From Zarea fungicola (taxonomy: Eukaryota > Ascomycota > Sordariomycetes > Hypocreales > Cordycipitaceae): DNA of 64,000 bases. Positions 42,936-54,720 of this stretch are shown here, piece after piece; within the stretch, counting starts at the first letter, position 1, and each line of letters starts with the position of its first letter. Under the pieces are notes generated by a model that saw nothing but the letters and a program-made list of their open reading frames with translations, had not been told where the DNA came from and did no database searches. Where the stretch lies: contig FWCC01000060.1 of assembly GCA_900169235.1 (NCBI GenBank), forward strand, positions 62,001 through 126,000, in the 5' to 3' direction. The position numbers and the translations under genes were made by a program.

Positions 42936-45900
42936 CTTTCCTTGGAGGACAAGTGAGACACTCTATCCAAGCTTGGTAATTGTGGTAAAAGACTCAATCT
43001 ATCACAAGGAAAAAGGTGCGCGAGTCTTTGGGGGGGGGGGATCAGTGGGTTGTTATAATAATGAGGTCAACAAGCATGTACCATCCGCCTAATCCCCGTG
43101 CAGTGACTGACTACACTCTGCGCGGTAATGACGACTATTTCTGAATTTAGCTACCAGGAGTGGTTTAGTAAATCTCTTCTAGCCCAGCGAAGAAAAAAAA
43201 AAATAAAAAAATAAAAACTATGGCTGGGGTTCAACCCATTGCTTTTTTTGGTCGGCCTAAGCGGGCTGAAAAGCCACGCGGGTTGGTGGTGGCCTCTTTC
43301 ATGTCACCCCCCTCAAAGCAGGCTGCATGAGGCTGATGACAGTTGACATGGACCATGTTGTATAACTGGAGAGACTGGGGCATCGATGAATCAGGTGGTT
43401 TTGGCCTATTAGGGCTCAACTCCGCCTCGTATATACCCAGGCAGTGGGCGTCTTTGCGAGGCACCAAGTATTTATGCATCCACGTACTTGGTACCGAAGG
43501 ATAAGGCTCCGTAAAAAGGGTCGTTGCATTCTATCTGATCCAGGAGCCTCGTCCAACCTTCTATTTGAAGGGGAAAAGGGCCACTTCATGGATCCATTGA
43601 CATGCATGTCTATTCGGGATGCACAATCCGGGCACTGGCGGGACTGCGGCACTGCAACCTGACACACCGAGATTCCGGTAACAAGCTCGGGCCAAAGCGA
43701 CAATCAATACCTACTTGGAAAACTAGTAAACAGACGATTTATTAATATACTACTGGTACTGGTACTACGTCTTGGTAGATGGCAACAAGCTAGCTCTAAC
43801 TACTAGTTAATTGCTCTCTGGCAGCCAGCCTCAGCCAGGTTGCAACACACGAGCAGCCTGTGGGCCGTTCCACCAAACTAGCCAAGAGGCGTCGGACAGG
43901 GGTAAAGATGGGTGTACTGCCACGTCTGTGCCAAGCGGAGCTGTGCCGTTTTTTGCTTCATTGGGCAAATGAATCTAACAGTGGGGGAGAAGAAGAAGCA
44001 CAATGGTGCCTTTTTGCTTCTCATTTTGCAGTAGAGCTCTTAAAGTGGGTGCTGCAAGCCAAGCAGATCACATCACAGCACTTGATTGACCTACATGCGC
44101 CGGTGGCAATTCGGTAAAAAGAAATGCGAACAATGATAGAGATGAGGGCGAGGGCGAGGGGAAACTTGCATTACTGATACTCCGGACAAAAACGGCAAAC
44201 CTGAGGTGCAGTGCGGGCTCATAGTTGAGGAGGCTGGATAAAAATGCATGTCTCGATACTACACAAGAAAAAGCACAACGTTGGCATTTGCAAGGCCCAA
44301 CCCCCCGCCCTGTTGCCTGGCCTCTTTCGGAGGCCTGAGCCAAAGCCAGAACTATGGTTTGCTATTCGTCTGAAATTCCATCATGCCCACCTCGATTTAT
44401 TTGCATTTGCATGTTGTACCAATTCACCTACGCCGCATGACGGTACGCAAGGCAGCTCACAAATACAATGCGGAGAAGGCTGCGTTCAGCAAGCCACTGG
44501 CAATGAACATTGGCATCTTCCTGCATCGCAAGAGAGTCTTTGTTCTTCGCCTTCCAAAATCCTACCAAGTCCGAGACCGACGCCGTACCTAAGCGAGTTA
44601 GGTGCACCGCGCGATCTAGAGCTAGCCAAGGCTGTGAATACGAATTGGGATATGCTTGGTAGAAATTGGCTAGCCCGCACGGGGCTTAGCTACGAAAAGG
44701 AACTGGAGCAGGCCGCCAGGCATCAGGCGTACTGCACTGGTAAAGGCGGGCTTTATGGGAAAACAATAGTTACAAGTTAGTCAAGCCCCTAGTTGGTCCA
44801 GCAAGAATGGCCGGAGTATTCCGTACACTACGGAACCATGCCTGCCGGTGTTGCTTTGTCCAGCCTCACAAACGTGGTTTTATTGTTACGATGGCGGCCG
44901 CCATCCTCTCCCGGTCTTCTGTGCCGTGCTAATTAAGTATTTAGCACAACTTACTCTTCACTGCTTTTTGTTGGTCAGGGTCCAGTGAACGCCACCAAGA
45001 CCAGGACCGGCATCCACCATTGTCTAAGATGGCTAGACCTTTAAAAAAGGAGAGAAAGTGTTAGTCTACGCCCTGTAACTAGTTGCTCCGTAACTTACAG
45101 CCAGAGTTGGTAGTCTGTTGTCTGTCTGTGCCTGACCATGTTCGGCAGGCCTGCATTGTTCTGCTCTAGTCTCCCCACCCATCGTCATAGGCCCAAGGAG
45201 CTATCACGCGTGCTCACCACATTCTCCGGTAATCAAGGCCGACTGGAGACCCGATTCTGGTTACTTACACAGTGGAACCCCTCAATTGTAAGTTGCTCCG
45301 TCTTGTAAATAAATTTGAGCTAGACAAGCACGGACAGGTAAACGTTCAGTTGAAGTGACGCTTAGAATGGAAACACACAAGGGCGAATGAGACCGTGAAT
45401 GCGCGAGCTGTGAGTGCCTTTACAGCAGAATGACAGATGCCCACAGCCGCAGTAAAGCAAGATCCAGATTGGGCTGAGGGGCCGCCTCTCACCAACGGTT
45501 ACGATTCCTCTCTCGTACATGCAATGCGTGTCTGGGCATTCTCATCGTGGCGGGTTTGCTTACTTGGTAAGTTATGCTTATGCCGACGGCCGCGTGTGGA
45601 GTCCCGCAATCATGTTCCTTGCAATTACCGCATATCGACACAATACCAGTACCTTTCCATGAGGCTGTTGCCAATTTTAGGAACAAAATTGCCCCAACTT
45701 TTACTCCAATGGAATCTCTTGGCCCGGGATTCTTGGCACGTGTGACTGTTGTATGTCAATGTAAGCCACGGCCAAAACTCCTACTTCCTTTTCTTCTACT
45801 GGTAGTTCTCTCGACTCGCGTTGAAGCAATTCCCTGGTTCAGCTTTGACCACCCCACAGTTCAGCGGACATTTGGATATGGTCCGCGAAAACATGCCCTA

Positions 45901-47892
45901 GCCTACAAAAGAATAGGCAAGCGGACCAACTGACCTATCCAGGCCCTCCGGTCCCTGGCAACATGGTCCAGTTTTGATGGCTGAAGTCTAGTGAACGCCC
46001 AAAAACATGCTCCGTAGGCGCTTGAGCCTTCCATTTAAATAACTCTGAAAAAGGAGTACTTGCACCAGCTTTGAACGATGTTGTGGTATTTTCAGACGAA
46101 ATGTGCCATCCATCGAGCTTATGTAGCCGCAATTTACGGTGTTACCGAGCCTGTTATCGGCTGACCTAGCTATACGAGATCTGCAACCAGCATATCATTG
46201 TGGCTCCTAGACCCCGAAAACCCATCTAAATTCTCCATTGCCTCTGTTTCAGGACGGCAAGCCTCTTACCATTTGCTAGCTCCTGCAAATTTTCAAATAC
46301 GAGTGCACAGATTTTTTTAGGCATAGGTGGAAAATACCCGAACTGGCAGGCCTTCAATTGAAGAGGGGAATAGATAAGAAAAAGAATTGTTCTTTATCGC
46401 TCTTATTAGCGCCGTTGATACGTGACAAAGATGGGCATTCGTCTAACTGTAAGCATTTCAATGTCAAGAGCCTGCAGTGCATTGTCTCACGCCATCAGAA
46501 CTGAATGGCTGGAAACATCAGGGCAAGGCCGGCGATGAGACAGAGAGCCACGGTATTGAAACGGTTTCCTCCGGCAGCGTAGGATTACTCCAGAGGACAG
46601 TCGCTTGGTTCTAATTAGACACCTGGTAAGACTTCTGTCTCCAGAAAAGCTACTTTAGGCATTATTTTTTATTACACTCTCAGTTATTTCGATCAAAGCC
46701 CGTAATTCTGATTTGCCACCGAGCCTACATTCGCTATGAGGGTATGCTTTGCCGTGGCCTGTGAGACTACTCCGTACTTTGTACAGTCTTGTGCATTCCT
46801 GACCTGGCCACAGCAGACAATTGAAAGCAATATGAAGGCAATTATTGACTCAGTGCAATTACATCTGATTTTCTCTATTTGTAGGCAGGTAGCGAGAGTC
46901 CCAGGGGTCTCCCATGGCCTGAAGCAAGTGAGCCTATTGCAATCTGCCGACTGCCGACTGGCGGCTGCGGTTAGCGGTCAACTCATGCATTCGGAGTCAT
47001 ACAAACTATCAACATTCTGGAAATAGTATAGATACTGTAACGTAAGGTAAAGCACGTAAAAGGATGCCTTTCTCGGGCTCATGGACTTGTATAGAAACGA
47101 TTTTCTAGAGCAGCGTCAAACTTTCCCGTCAACATTTCCACAGTTAGCAGTTCATACAGAGTAGGCTGATCTCATGGCTAAACAATGCAACAACACCCAA
47201 ATTGGAAGCAATGTTAGCAGCTGTTGTGGTCTTTGCTAATAAATGTTTTGAGTACGCCCATGCTTTTGCATCGCATCAAAACATGCCTGCGTAGCTATTG
47301 AGACATGCGAGAGTAGTACTTGCTGTCAGAATAATATTTCAGTTAACCTGCAGTTTAAGCTTGAACATCTTTCATAAAAATGATGTGCTACTTGGTGGAT
47401 ATGATGCCGTCGAGCCAGTGCTAAACAATAAGGGCGAAGGTAGCTGTCATTCAGTATTCTGTATTGATAATTAAGGTGCATGTAGCTGAGCAAAATCCTT
47501 CTCCGCCAATGTGTGTCCTAGTTTTCGCCAACTGGCTGTACCAGTCGCGCATATCGCAGCATCAATCATCGAATTGAATTATTAAAACAAAAATCAAGAA
47601 TGAAAATAACCCAATACTATTTAGTCAATCCCACACCGCTCGATAATTTACATGAAACAAAACTGGTCAACAAAGGAGCAGGACGAAAAATGCTTCAGGG
47701 TAGCTTGCCTGTGAGATTTGAGCCCACCGGCCAGCCAGCATCTCACTACAGTGGGCAGCGCAATGGTTGGAGCTCAGGAACGACATACTAACCTACCAAG
47801 GAGCTTCGAGTCACCGTCCACATCACCCAGCACAGCACAGAGAGAGCCAGCTCAACAGCGATGCGCGGTTCAGATCAATCGCCTCTGCGCCA
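42936..47892. other. 5-kb divergent gene desert, galactose oxidase / COG4
   Basis: Between two divergent genes, so it includes both promoters, but at about 5 kb it is far longer than other gaps in the window. It has a G11-type run near 43029, an A-rich tract near 43190, a perfect inverted repeat TTCCGTA-CAC-TACGGAA at 44819-44835, one exact TACTCCGTA at 46768-46776 and two copies of AGTTGCTCCGT 210 bp apart (45081 and 45292). The longest frame (44244-44780) shows no domain or compositional sign of coding. No intact transposase or reverse transcriptase is visible. It could hold decayed repeats or non-coding transcripts. Confidence 0.4.
47711..47800 (+). other. Predicted 5'-UTR intron of COG4
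   Basis: A GTGAGA donor at 47711, a perfect TACTAAC branch at 47786-47792 and an AG acceptor ending at 47800 define a 90-bp intron about 90 bp before the COG4 start. Its removal would delete an upstream ATG (47763) whose frame overlaps the main start. It is a prediction from signals alone. Confidence 0.5.
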
Positions 47893-50378
47893 ATGTCCAG
47901 CCTAACGCATAACGGTGCCAGTCGCGCCACCAGCGACGATGCGACGACGGCAACATCGACCAAACGACAAGCTGCGGGGCTCGAGAATGCCGCCACGCTG
48001 GCCGAAGTGCGAGCCGCCCTCGACGCCTTGCACGTCCACGAGGCGGGCATAACCCGACGACTCGATAACCTGATTGCCTCGCAATCCGAGCTCTCGAGGG
48101 ACCTAGGTCGACTAGACCTCCTGCGCGCGGGGCTCGGCTCCCAGGTCATTGCCGCGCGGTCCATTGGCAATGACATGCTGGCCACGGCTGCTGAGACGGC
48201 GGGCGACCTGAGCAGCAAGGTCAAGAAGCTGGACCTCGAGAAGAGCAGGGTTGAGGATACGCTACGCGTGGTGGAGCAGGTCGCAGAGCTCAAAGCTTGC
48301 GTTCATGGTGTCGTCGGCTCCATGGGCGCACCGCAAGACTGGGAGGCCGCCGCGGGATACCTGGCCCGCGCGAGCAACGTACCCGAGGACATCATCAAGG
48401 GTCCCTTTGCTGCAGGCATTGTCCCCAGCGTCGAGGTTCCCGATGCGCCATGGACGACGCTTGAAAACGCCAAAGAGAGCCTCTGCACTTTGTTCTTGCG
48501 CGAGTTCGAACGGGCTGCCGCCGACGGCGACGGAGCCAAAGTCACCCGCTTCTTCAAGCTATTCCCGCTCATCAGCCGAACAGACGTTGGCCTGGATGTA
48601 TATGGAAGATATGTCTGCCAAGGCGTTGCAGGCACAGCTCGGACGACGCTCAAGGACGGCATAGGTGGCCAGTCACGCAAGGAGGGGTTTTTCTACGCCA
48701 ATGCTCTCACCAAGCTCTTTGAGCACATTGCACAAATTGTGGAAGGTCACGGTGGCTTGGTCGAGAGACACTATGGCGCAGGCAAAATGGTTCGCGTCGT
48801 TGAACGACTGCAGATGGAGGCAGACGTTCAAGGTGGCATCATCCTCGACACTTGGACCGACGAGCGAAGCCTGGATAGGAAAATAACTGACGTAAAGAGC
48901 TATCCATTCTCATTCTTGGTGCAGAGCTTTCTACCACCACAGTCGCGAAGCAACACACCACGCATAAACTCACCAGCGGTTGGCGCGGGAACAAACAGCC
49001 GTGCCAGCGAAGACGAAGGCGTCAACATGAAGGAGGTGGATGCCTTACTGAGCGAGATTGCAGTCATGCTGGGTCGCTGGGCTCTTTACACGCGATTCAT
49101 ATCAGGAAAATGTGCAGTGAGTATAGCTAAATTGTTGAGGAGTTGCATGCAGTTGCTTTCGTGCTTTCTGACGCCATTTTGTAGGACCCCGACGCAGACG
49201 ACGCACCTTTGTCTACTGCGGAGGTAATAATAAAGTCAAACCTATATAAAAAGGTTATGGGGAAACTTGTAACACCGTACAATGTTATGACGGCATTCTT
49301 CTTCCGACGCTCAGTTGAAAAATCTTTCCAATTGGACGAATATCCACCAGGACTTTCGCTGAAAATGAACAAGCCCATCGACGGCGAAGCGCCATACATA
49401 ATCCTGGCGGTTGACGATGTCATGTACATCATGAACTCTACGATACAAAAATCCATCTCTACATGCCAAAAGGACGTGGTTTCCAACGTGATCCCGTCGA
49501 TCGAGCGCATTTTGTCGGCCGACTTTGTTGGCATGATACAACGCAAGATGCGTGATGAAACCTACCCAAAACCCGTCATCCAAGGCGGGTTCCCACCAGA
49601 GGACAAGATTGTCCAGTTCATTGTCCTCATCAACAGTTTGGACACTGCCAACGAGTATCTTGACAGGATTATCGACGGCCGCATCTCTGTCTCAAAAAAC
49701 AATGACGACGTCGCACTGCCACGGGAGTCCTTAAAGGAGTCCTTCCCCTTTGAAAAAGATGCCATCATGGTCGCTAATCAGCTGCACAAGCTACAAAGGA
49801 CTTTTTTGGCAAAGTCGAATGAACTACTCACTGAAGGCATCAATGTGCTGTTTGAAAGAGTGGTCAAGATGCGCCTTCGGCCTGTGCTCGCCGAGACATT
49901 CCGTGATGCCGACTACACCATGACGGAGCAAGAGCTAGCCGAGTACGCGGAAGAAAACGAAGAAGAAGAGGACCAGATTATCGAGATGGTCGCGCGTCGC
50001 TTCGAGCGCGGCTGGGACATGCTCATGAAGCCCATTGCGCGCATCATGACGCCCGCCACCTTTGCTGTACTGTCCGACACCACGGCCAAATACCTGTCCA
50101 ACGTGCTGGAGAAGAAGTTCTTCACCTACTCGGGCAAGACGAGCGAGTACGGCGCCATCCGCATCGAGCGTGACTTCTCCGCCATTGTTGGCATCGTCGC
50201 CAAGGGCCACTACGGCATCAGGGAGGTGTTTGGCAAGGTGACGCAGCTGATGATGGTGGCCAATATGGAGGAAGAGGAGTGGGAGGAAATTGTTGCATTG
50301 GACGGCGATGATGGAATTGAGTGGACGCTAACCGAGGATGAGAGGAAAAAGGCAAGGGCCTTGGTACGTCGCGCGTAA
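47893..50378 (+). CDS. COG4: Conserved oligomeric Golgi complex subunit 4
   Basis: Two exons (47893-49116, 49185-50378) with a 68-bp intron (GTGAGT donor, GTAG acceptor, phase 0) encode 805 aa. COG4 belongs to lobe A of the COG tether, which captures vesicles recycling within the Golgi and binds SNAREs and Sly1. The N-terminal part is coiled coil (EVRAALDALHVHEAGITRRLDNL ... VKKLDLEKSRVEDTL). The middle carries VTRFFKLFPLISRTDVGLDVYG and RYVCQGVAGTARTTL, a signature of the subunit. The C-terminal region shows RRFERGWDMLMKPIARIMTP, SEYGAIRIERDFSAIVG and GKVTQLMMVANMEEEEWEE, strongly typical of COG4. A downstream splice is not needed. An upstream overlapping frame may reduce translation. It is convergent with PMR1. 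Confidence 0.93.
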
Positions 50379-51446
50379 GCGGTCTTCTAGGCTAATCTAT
50401 AGAGGAGAAAAATACATAGATGTGAATAATTATAGAGAATGGAACTGAAATCAAATTGCATACACAAAACGTAGTTTCCCACACTATCCTGCCAATGGGG
50501 GGGGGCATTATATGGCGTTCTAAGCTCTCGCGTCATGTTGCGGACTAACGCCGACAACACGCTGATCAAACAAAATGACAACGGAGCAGCAGAAATTGCT
50601 CCCCAGCTTAAATACTGGCGTCTTAGTATCAGTATTGATCTTGTGACATAGTTTACTAGTCTATCAAGTGACCTGACAAGCCGCCCAGCGGGCTAGGGTC
50701 ATGTACTCTGGATTATGGCGTGTCAAATTTAAACTCATACAATGATGCTGTCCCTACGCACAGAGCTTAGGACTTACCCAATTAGTTCTATAATCTTTCT
50801 AGAGATGGTTAGATGGCGCTTGACCCGTGGGAACAGGCCGAACTTAAACCGGGTGGACGAAGCAACGACGATGTGCGACCATATTTTGGCTTTTATATGA
50901 TGATGTCACTACGCAACCCAAAATCGACTTGATAAACGAAAGAGGCAGTTGTATACTAGTCTACTAGGCTTTTACTTTCAAAAATCCTAACCTATTTTCT
51001 TTTAGTACTCCATGCACTCGGGGCTGGAGCATACCGAACTGGCGCAACTGTTGAGTTTGAAAAGTAAGGTTGTTTATGTGATCCGGTGACGCCTGTTATG
51101 TAGATCAAAATTTCCACATACTAGCGATGAAGATATCAGTAATGGAAGGTAAATAAGACTTGCTCTTCAGGACTTGTTTGTACCCAAGCGTGCCTACGCC
51201 TGCATCAAATACTACTGCTAGGCAAAACATCAAGTGTAGATAGTGTGTGGTGGATTGTGTACCAGGTAGGCAAAAAAATAGCACGATGATGGATAAGACA
51301 AGCGTGGCGCCATATTTTTCTATGATTTAATGCTATATACAAGATTGTTTAGTCAAAGCCCATCGCCCACCAATTTTGCGCCAACCCAACCATGCAAATA
51401 ACGAAGCTCAAACAGCTGAAAAAACAATAAACATTTCAAAATTATG
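50379..51446. other. 1.1-kb convergent region, COG4 / PMR1
   Basis: Between two stop codons. AT-rich, with no frame of interest. It should hold both 3' UTRs; the rest is unexplained but I see nothing distinctive. Confidence 0.45.
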
Positions 51447-54400
51447 TTACACAGCCTGGCTATAACCGCTAACCATGCGCCGCTTCCCGTACTTCAAATA
51501 TTTTCTTAATTCATCCACCCAAAACACGGTGCTGCACAAAAGCGTCAGACGGAACAAGTCGCCAAAGCTGAGTGGCACCGTTTGGAACACTTCCTGTAGA
51601 GCAGGCAAGTAAATAACAAGAATCTGGCCGACCAGGCTGAGGGATACGGCCCAGTTGAAGAGCGTGTTGGAGAAGAGTCCGACCTCGCCACGGAGAATCG
51701 ATTTACTCTCCGAGCGACAGCTGAGCGCGTTAAACATGTCAAACAGGACAAATGTTGTAAATGTCATTGTCGTGTCGCGTCGCGTCACCTGGCCGTCGAG
51801 CATCTCGCGACAGTAAGTCAGCATGGTGCCAACCATGATGATAAAGGCGGAGGTGAATACACGGGTAATGACTCCGCGTGTAAGTACGGGATCGTTCCGT
51901 CTCCTTGGAGGCTTGGTCATGACGTCTGGGTCGACTGCCTCAACACCCAAGGACTGAGCCGGCGGACCATCCATTATTATATCTGGAGAACAAAATCATT
52001 AGACGAGTTTCAGAAGATTTCTGTATGTTGTCAAGATTGAAGCTTACTGATCCAGAGAATTTGCATGGGGTTCAGCGGGTTCTTAAGACCGAACAATGTG
52101 CAGAGAAACACGAGCGACAGACCAGCAGCACTAGTAGAAAGCTGGAATCTCAGAAAATTTTGAATATTGTTAAAGATACCCTTGCCCTCTTCGATGGCAT
52201 GGAGAATGGTGGAAAAGTCATCGTCGGTGAGAATCATATCGGCTGCCTCCTTGGCGACGTCAGTGCCATTGCGGCCCATGGAAATACCAATGTCAGCCTT
52301 TTTCAGTGCTGGCGCATCGTTTACGCCGTCGCCAGTCATGGCCACGATATCACCTCGAGACTGTAGAGCTCGAATGATTTTGAGTTTATGATCCGGCGTC
52401 GTTCTAGCAAAAATGGTGGTGTGCTGCATGGCATCGGCCAGTGCCTCGTCTGACATGAGATCGATCTCATCACCACGAAGCACTGGCTTGACAGTGGTTT
52501 GACCCGCCGCATGTGCGCTTGGGATAGCTATGTTCATGCCCAACTGCCGGCCAATGGCAAGTGCCGTCGTCTCCGCGTCTCCAGTAATCATGATGACCTT
52601 GACACCGCCGCGCATTAGTCTGCGAATCGAGTGCCCAACGCCAGGTCGAGGGGGATCACTCATGCCAACCAGCCCAGCAAACGTGAGACCAGTGAAGGAA
52701 TCTTCGCCAGGCAGCATAGATGGCGGCTCGTGCTTTGGAGTGCTGCTTCTCACACCAGATTTGCTGCTGGCTGAGCGTGAGACTGGACCGCTTGCAAATG
52801 CCAGAACACGTAATCCCTTGGACGCCATTGCTTCGGCAGCCTCGCTGGCTTCCTTTCGACGGGCTGAGTCAAGCACAATTTCCCGGCCGTCCTTATCAAT
52901 GTAAGTATCGCACGCTGCAATAACTCTTTCAATGGAACCTTTCATATAGGCATATTCCTTTTCAGAACCAATAATAACACCCATCCATTTTCTACCAGAG
53001 CTAAAGGGGATTTCCCTCGTTCGTGCGCCGGCAGATTCGCGGACATCATGTTCTTTGAACTTGTCTAGTAGGTCCATGATTGCAACATCTGTTGGCTGAC
53101 CGGTCCACCTTGTAAATGATGAACTATTTCCATGCCCTAAAGTTGATGACATGGCTGCAATAGAGGGAACAGCGCCCTCCGTGTGACTGTGGACAAGTCG
53201 TGCGTCGTTTGCAATGTTGCCAATGCGCAAAATTCTCGAGGTAGCCTGGGAGGGAGTAGATTCGATAGCCTCAGCTTCTGCCTCAACGTTGATCACAGCT
53301 CTACCAAAATGCCACATCTCAGCCGTGGTCATGTGGTTTGTTGTTAATGTACCAGTCTTGTCTGTACATACGACATTGACGGAGCCAAGAGTCTCGACTT
53401 TTGGCATTCGACGCACAATGGCGTTGTGCCTGGCCATGCGATGCACACCAAGTGCAAGGGTGACCGTGACAATGATGGGCAGACCTTCGGGAATAGCGGC
53501 CACAGCCAAGGAAATGGAGATGGTAAATATTTCCAACAGCTTCTTTCCTTGTAGCAAGGCAACGACAGAAATTAAACCAATGACGACGAAGGAGGCCTTG
53601 CTGAGCTGAGAACCAAGTTCATCCATGGACAGCTGCAAGGGCGATCGAGGACTTTCCGTTCCGGATACACTTGTTGCAATAGCACCAAACTGGGTTGATC
53701 CTCCAGTGGCAAAGACAATGCCCTGTCCGTGTCCAGATCTGACCAGGGTGCCCATGTAAGCGATATTCTCTAAGCCACTGTTGGCGCTTGGGTTAAGAGA
53801 GCCGCTTGGGAAATCGCCACCAAATTGAGGGGGCATATAACGGCGCTTGGCTTCAGTGCCAATTTGGACCGGCTCTGTTTCACCGGTAAGATTAGAGGCA
53901 TCAATTGTGAGATCAGCAGCCTTGATGACCCGTAGGTCTGCAGGAATACGGTCGCCAGCAGTAAACAAGACCAAGTCGCCAGGCACCAGTTGCGAAGCCA
54001 TTACTTTGGACGAAGTGGCATCCAGAACAGAATCTTCTGGAGTTTTAGTACCAGGGTCGCCAATCTCTTGAGCATTCGCAATTGTGGATGGAAGGGCTGG
54101 ACCTCGTAGGGGAGATGAGGTCTTTTGAGGTGAACCTCGGAGTAGGTGTGCATGATTTGGAACCAAGTGATTCAACGCTTCGATGGACTTTTCAGATCGA
54201 TATTCCTGTATAAAACCAACGCTGACAACAATGGTGACGGCCACAGTGATACTGACAGCATCATCAGCATTGCCCAAAAGCAACGAGGCGCCCGCAGACA
54301 CGAGTAGCATGACAATGAGTGGCTCTTGGAACTGTTTAAGGAACCGTAGCCAGAGCGGTTCGGGTTCATCATGAGGAATTTCGTTTGGACCGTGATTATT

Positions 54401-54720
54401 TAGTCGCGTGAGGCCTTCGTTGGGAGTAAGACCGTGAGTTAGGGATGTTCGCAGCCGGGCAGCGGCTTCACTCGGTGTCATGAAGGAGAATTCTTCGGCA
54501 ACACTCTGCAGATGTAAATTAGTAAGAGCGTCCATACTATCAGGTCAGTACAAAAACATACGCGTGCGTGTGCTGAACTCGTTCTTGAATGGCGAGGGCG
54601 CGAGGGCGGCTCATCGCTATTGGGAGCCTCCGAGACTGCCCCAGTGATAGTTGGTACCGTCGACGTTGGTAGGATAGAGCCATTGGCGTCACGGCCTGGT
54701 TCAGACCATGGTAAAGACAT
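51447..54720 (-). CDS. PMR1: Golgi P-type Ca2+/Mn2+-ATPase Pmr1 (SPCA)
   Basis: Three exons (54720-54562, 54505-52048, 51982-51447) with introns of 56 and 65 bp give 1050 aa. The pump loads Ca2+ and Mn2+ into the Golgi, needed for glycosylation and secretion. Visible landmarks: [11 protein letters not shown] (N-domain entry), TGET actuator loop (about 261), PEGLP in membrane helix 4 (about 392-396), the phosphorylation site DKTGTLT (435-441), the hinge [18 protein letters not shown], then [18 protein letters not shown] in helix 6. A ~45-residue low-complexity insert ([14 protein letters not shown] ... DATSSKVMA) in the actuator domain is normal for mould Pmr1. The first ATG in frame is used. 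An ATG inside intron 1 lies in frame with exon 2. Confidence 0.95.

Noticed and set aside
29129..43000. Secondary-metabolite biosynthetic cluster
   Set aside because: A transporter and a flavin monooxygenase are present, but there is no polyketide synthase, peptide synthetase, terpene cyclase or pathway regulator in the window.
44244..44780. 178-codon plus-strand frame in the gap between galactose oxidase and COG4
   Set aside because: The composition is irregular, with no domain, signal peptide, membrane segment or repeated structure, and no promoter or splice context. It is probably chance.
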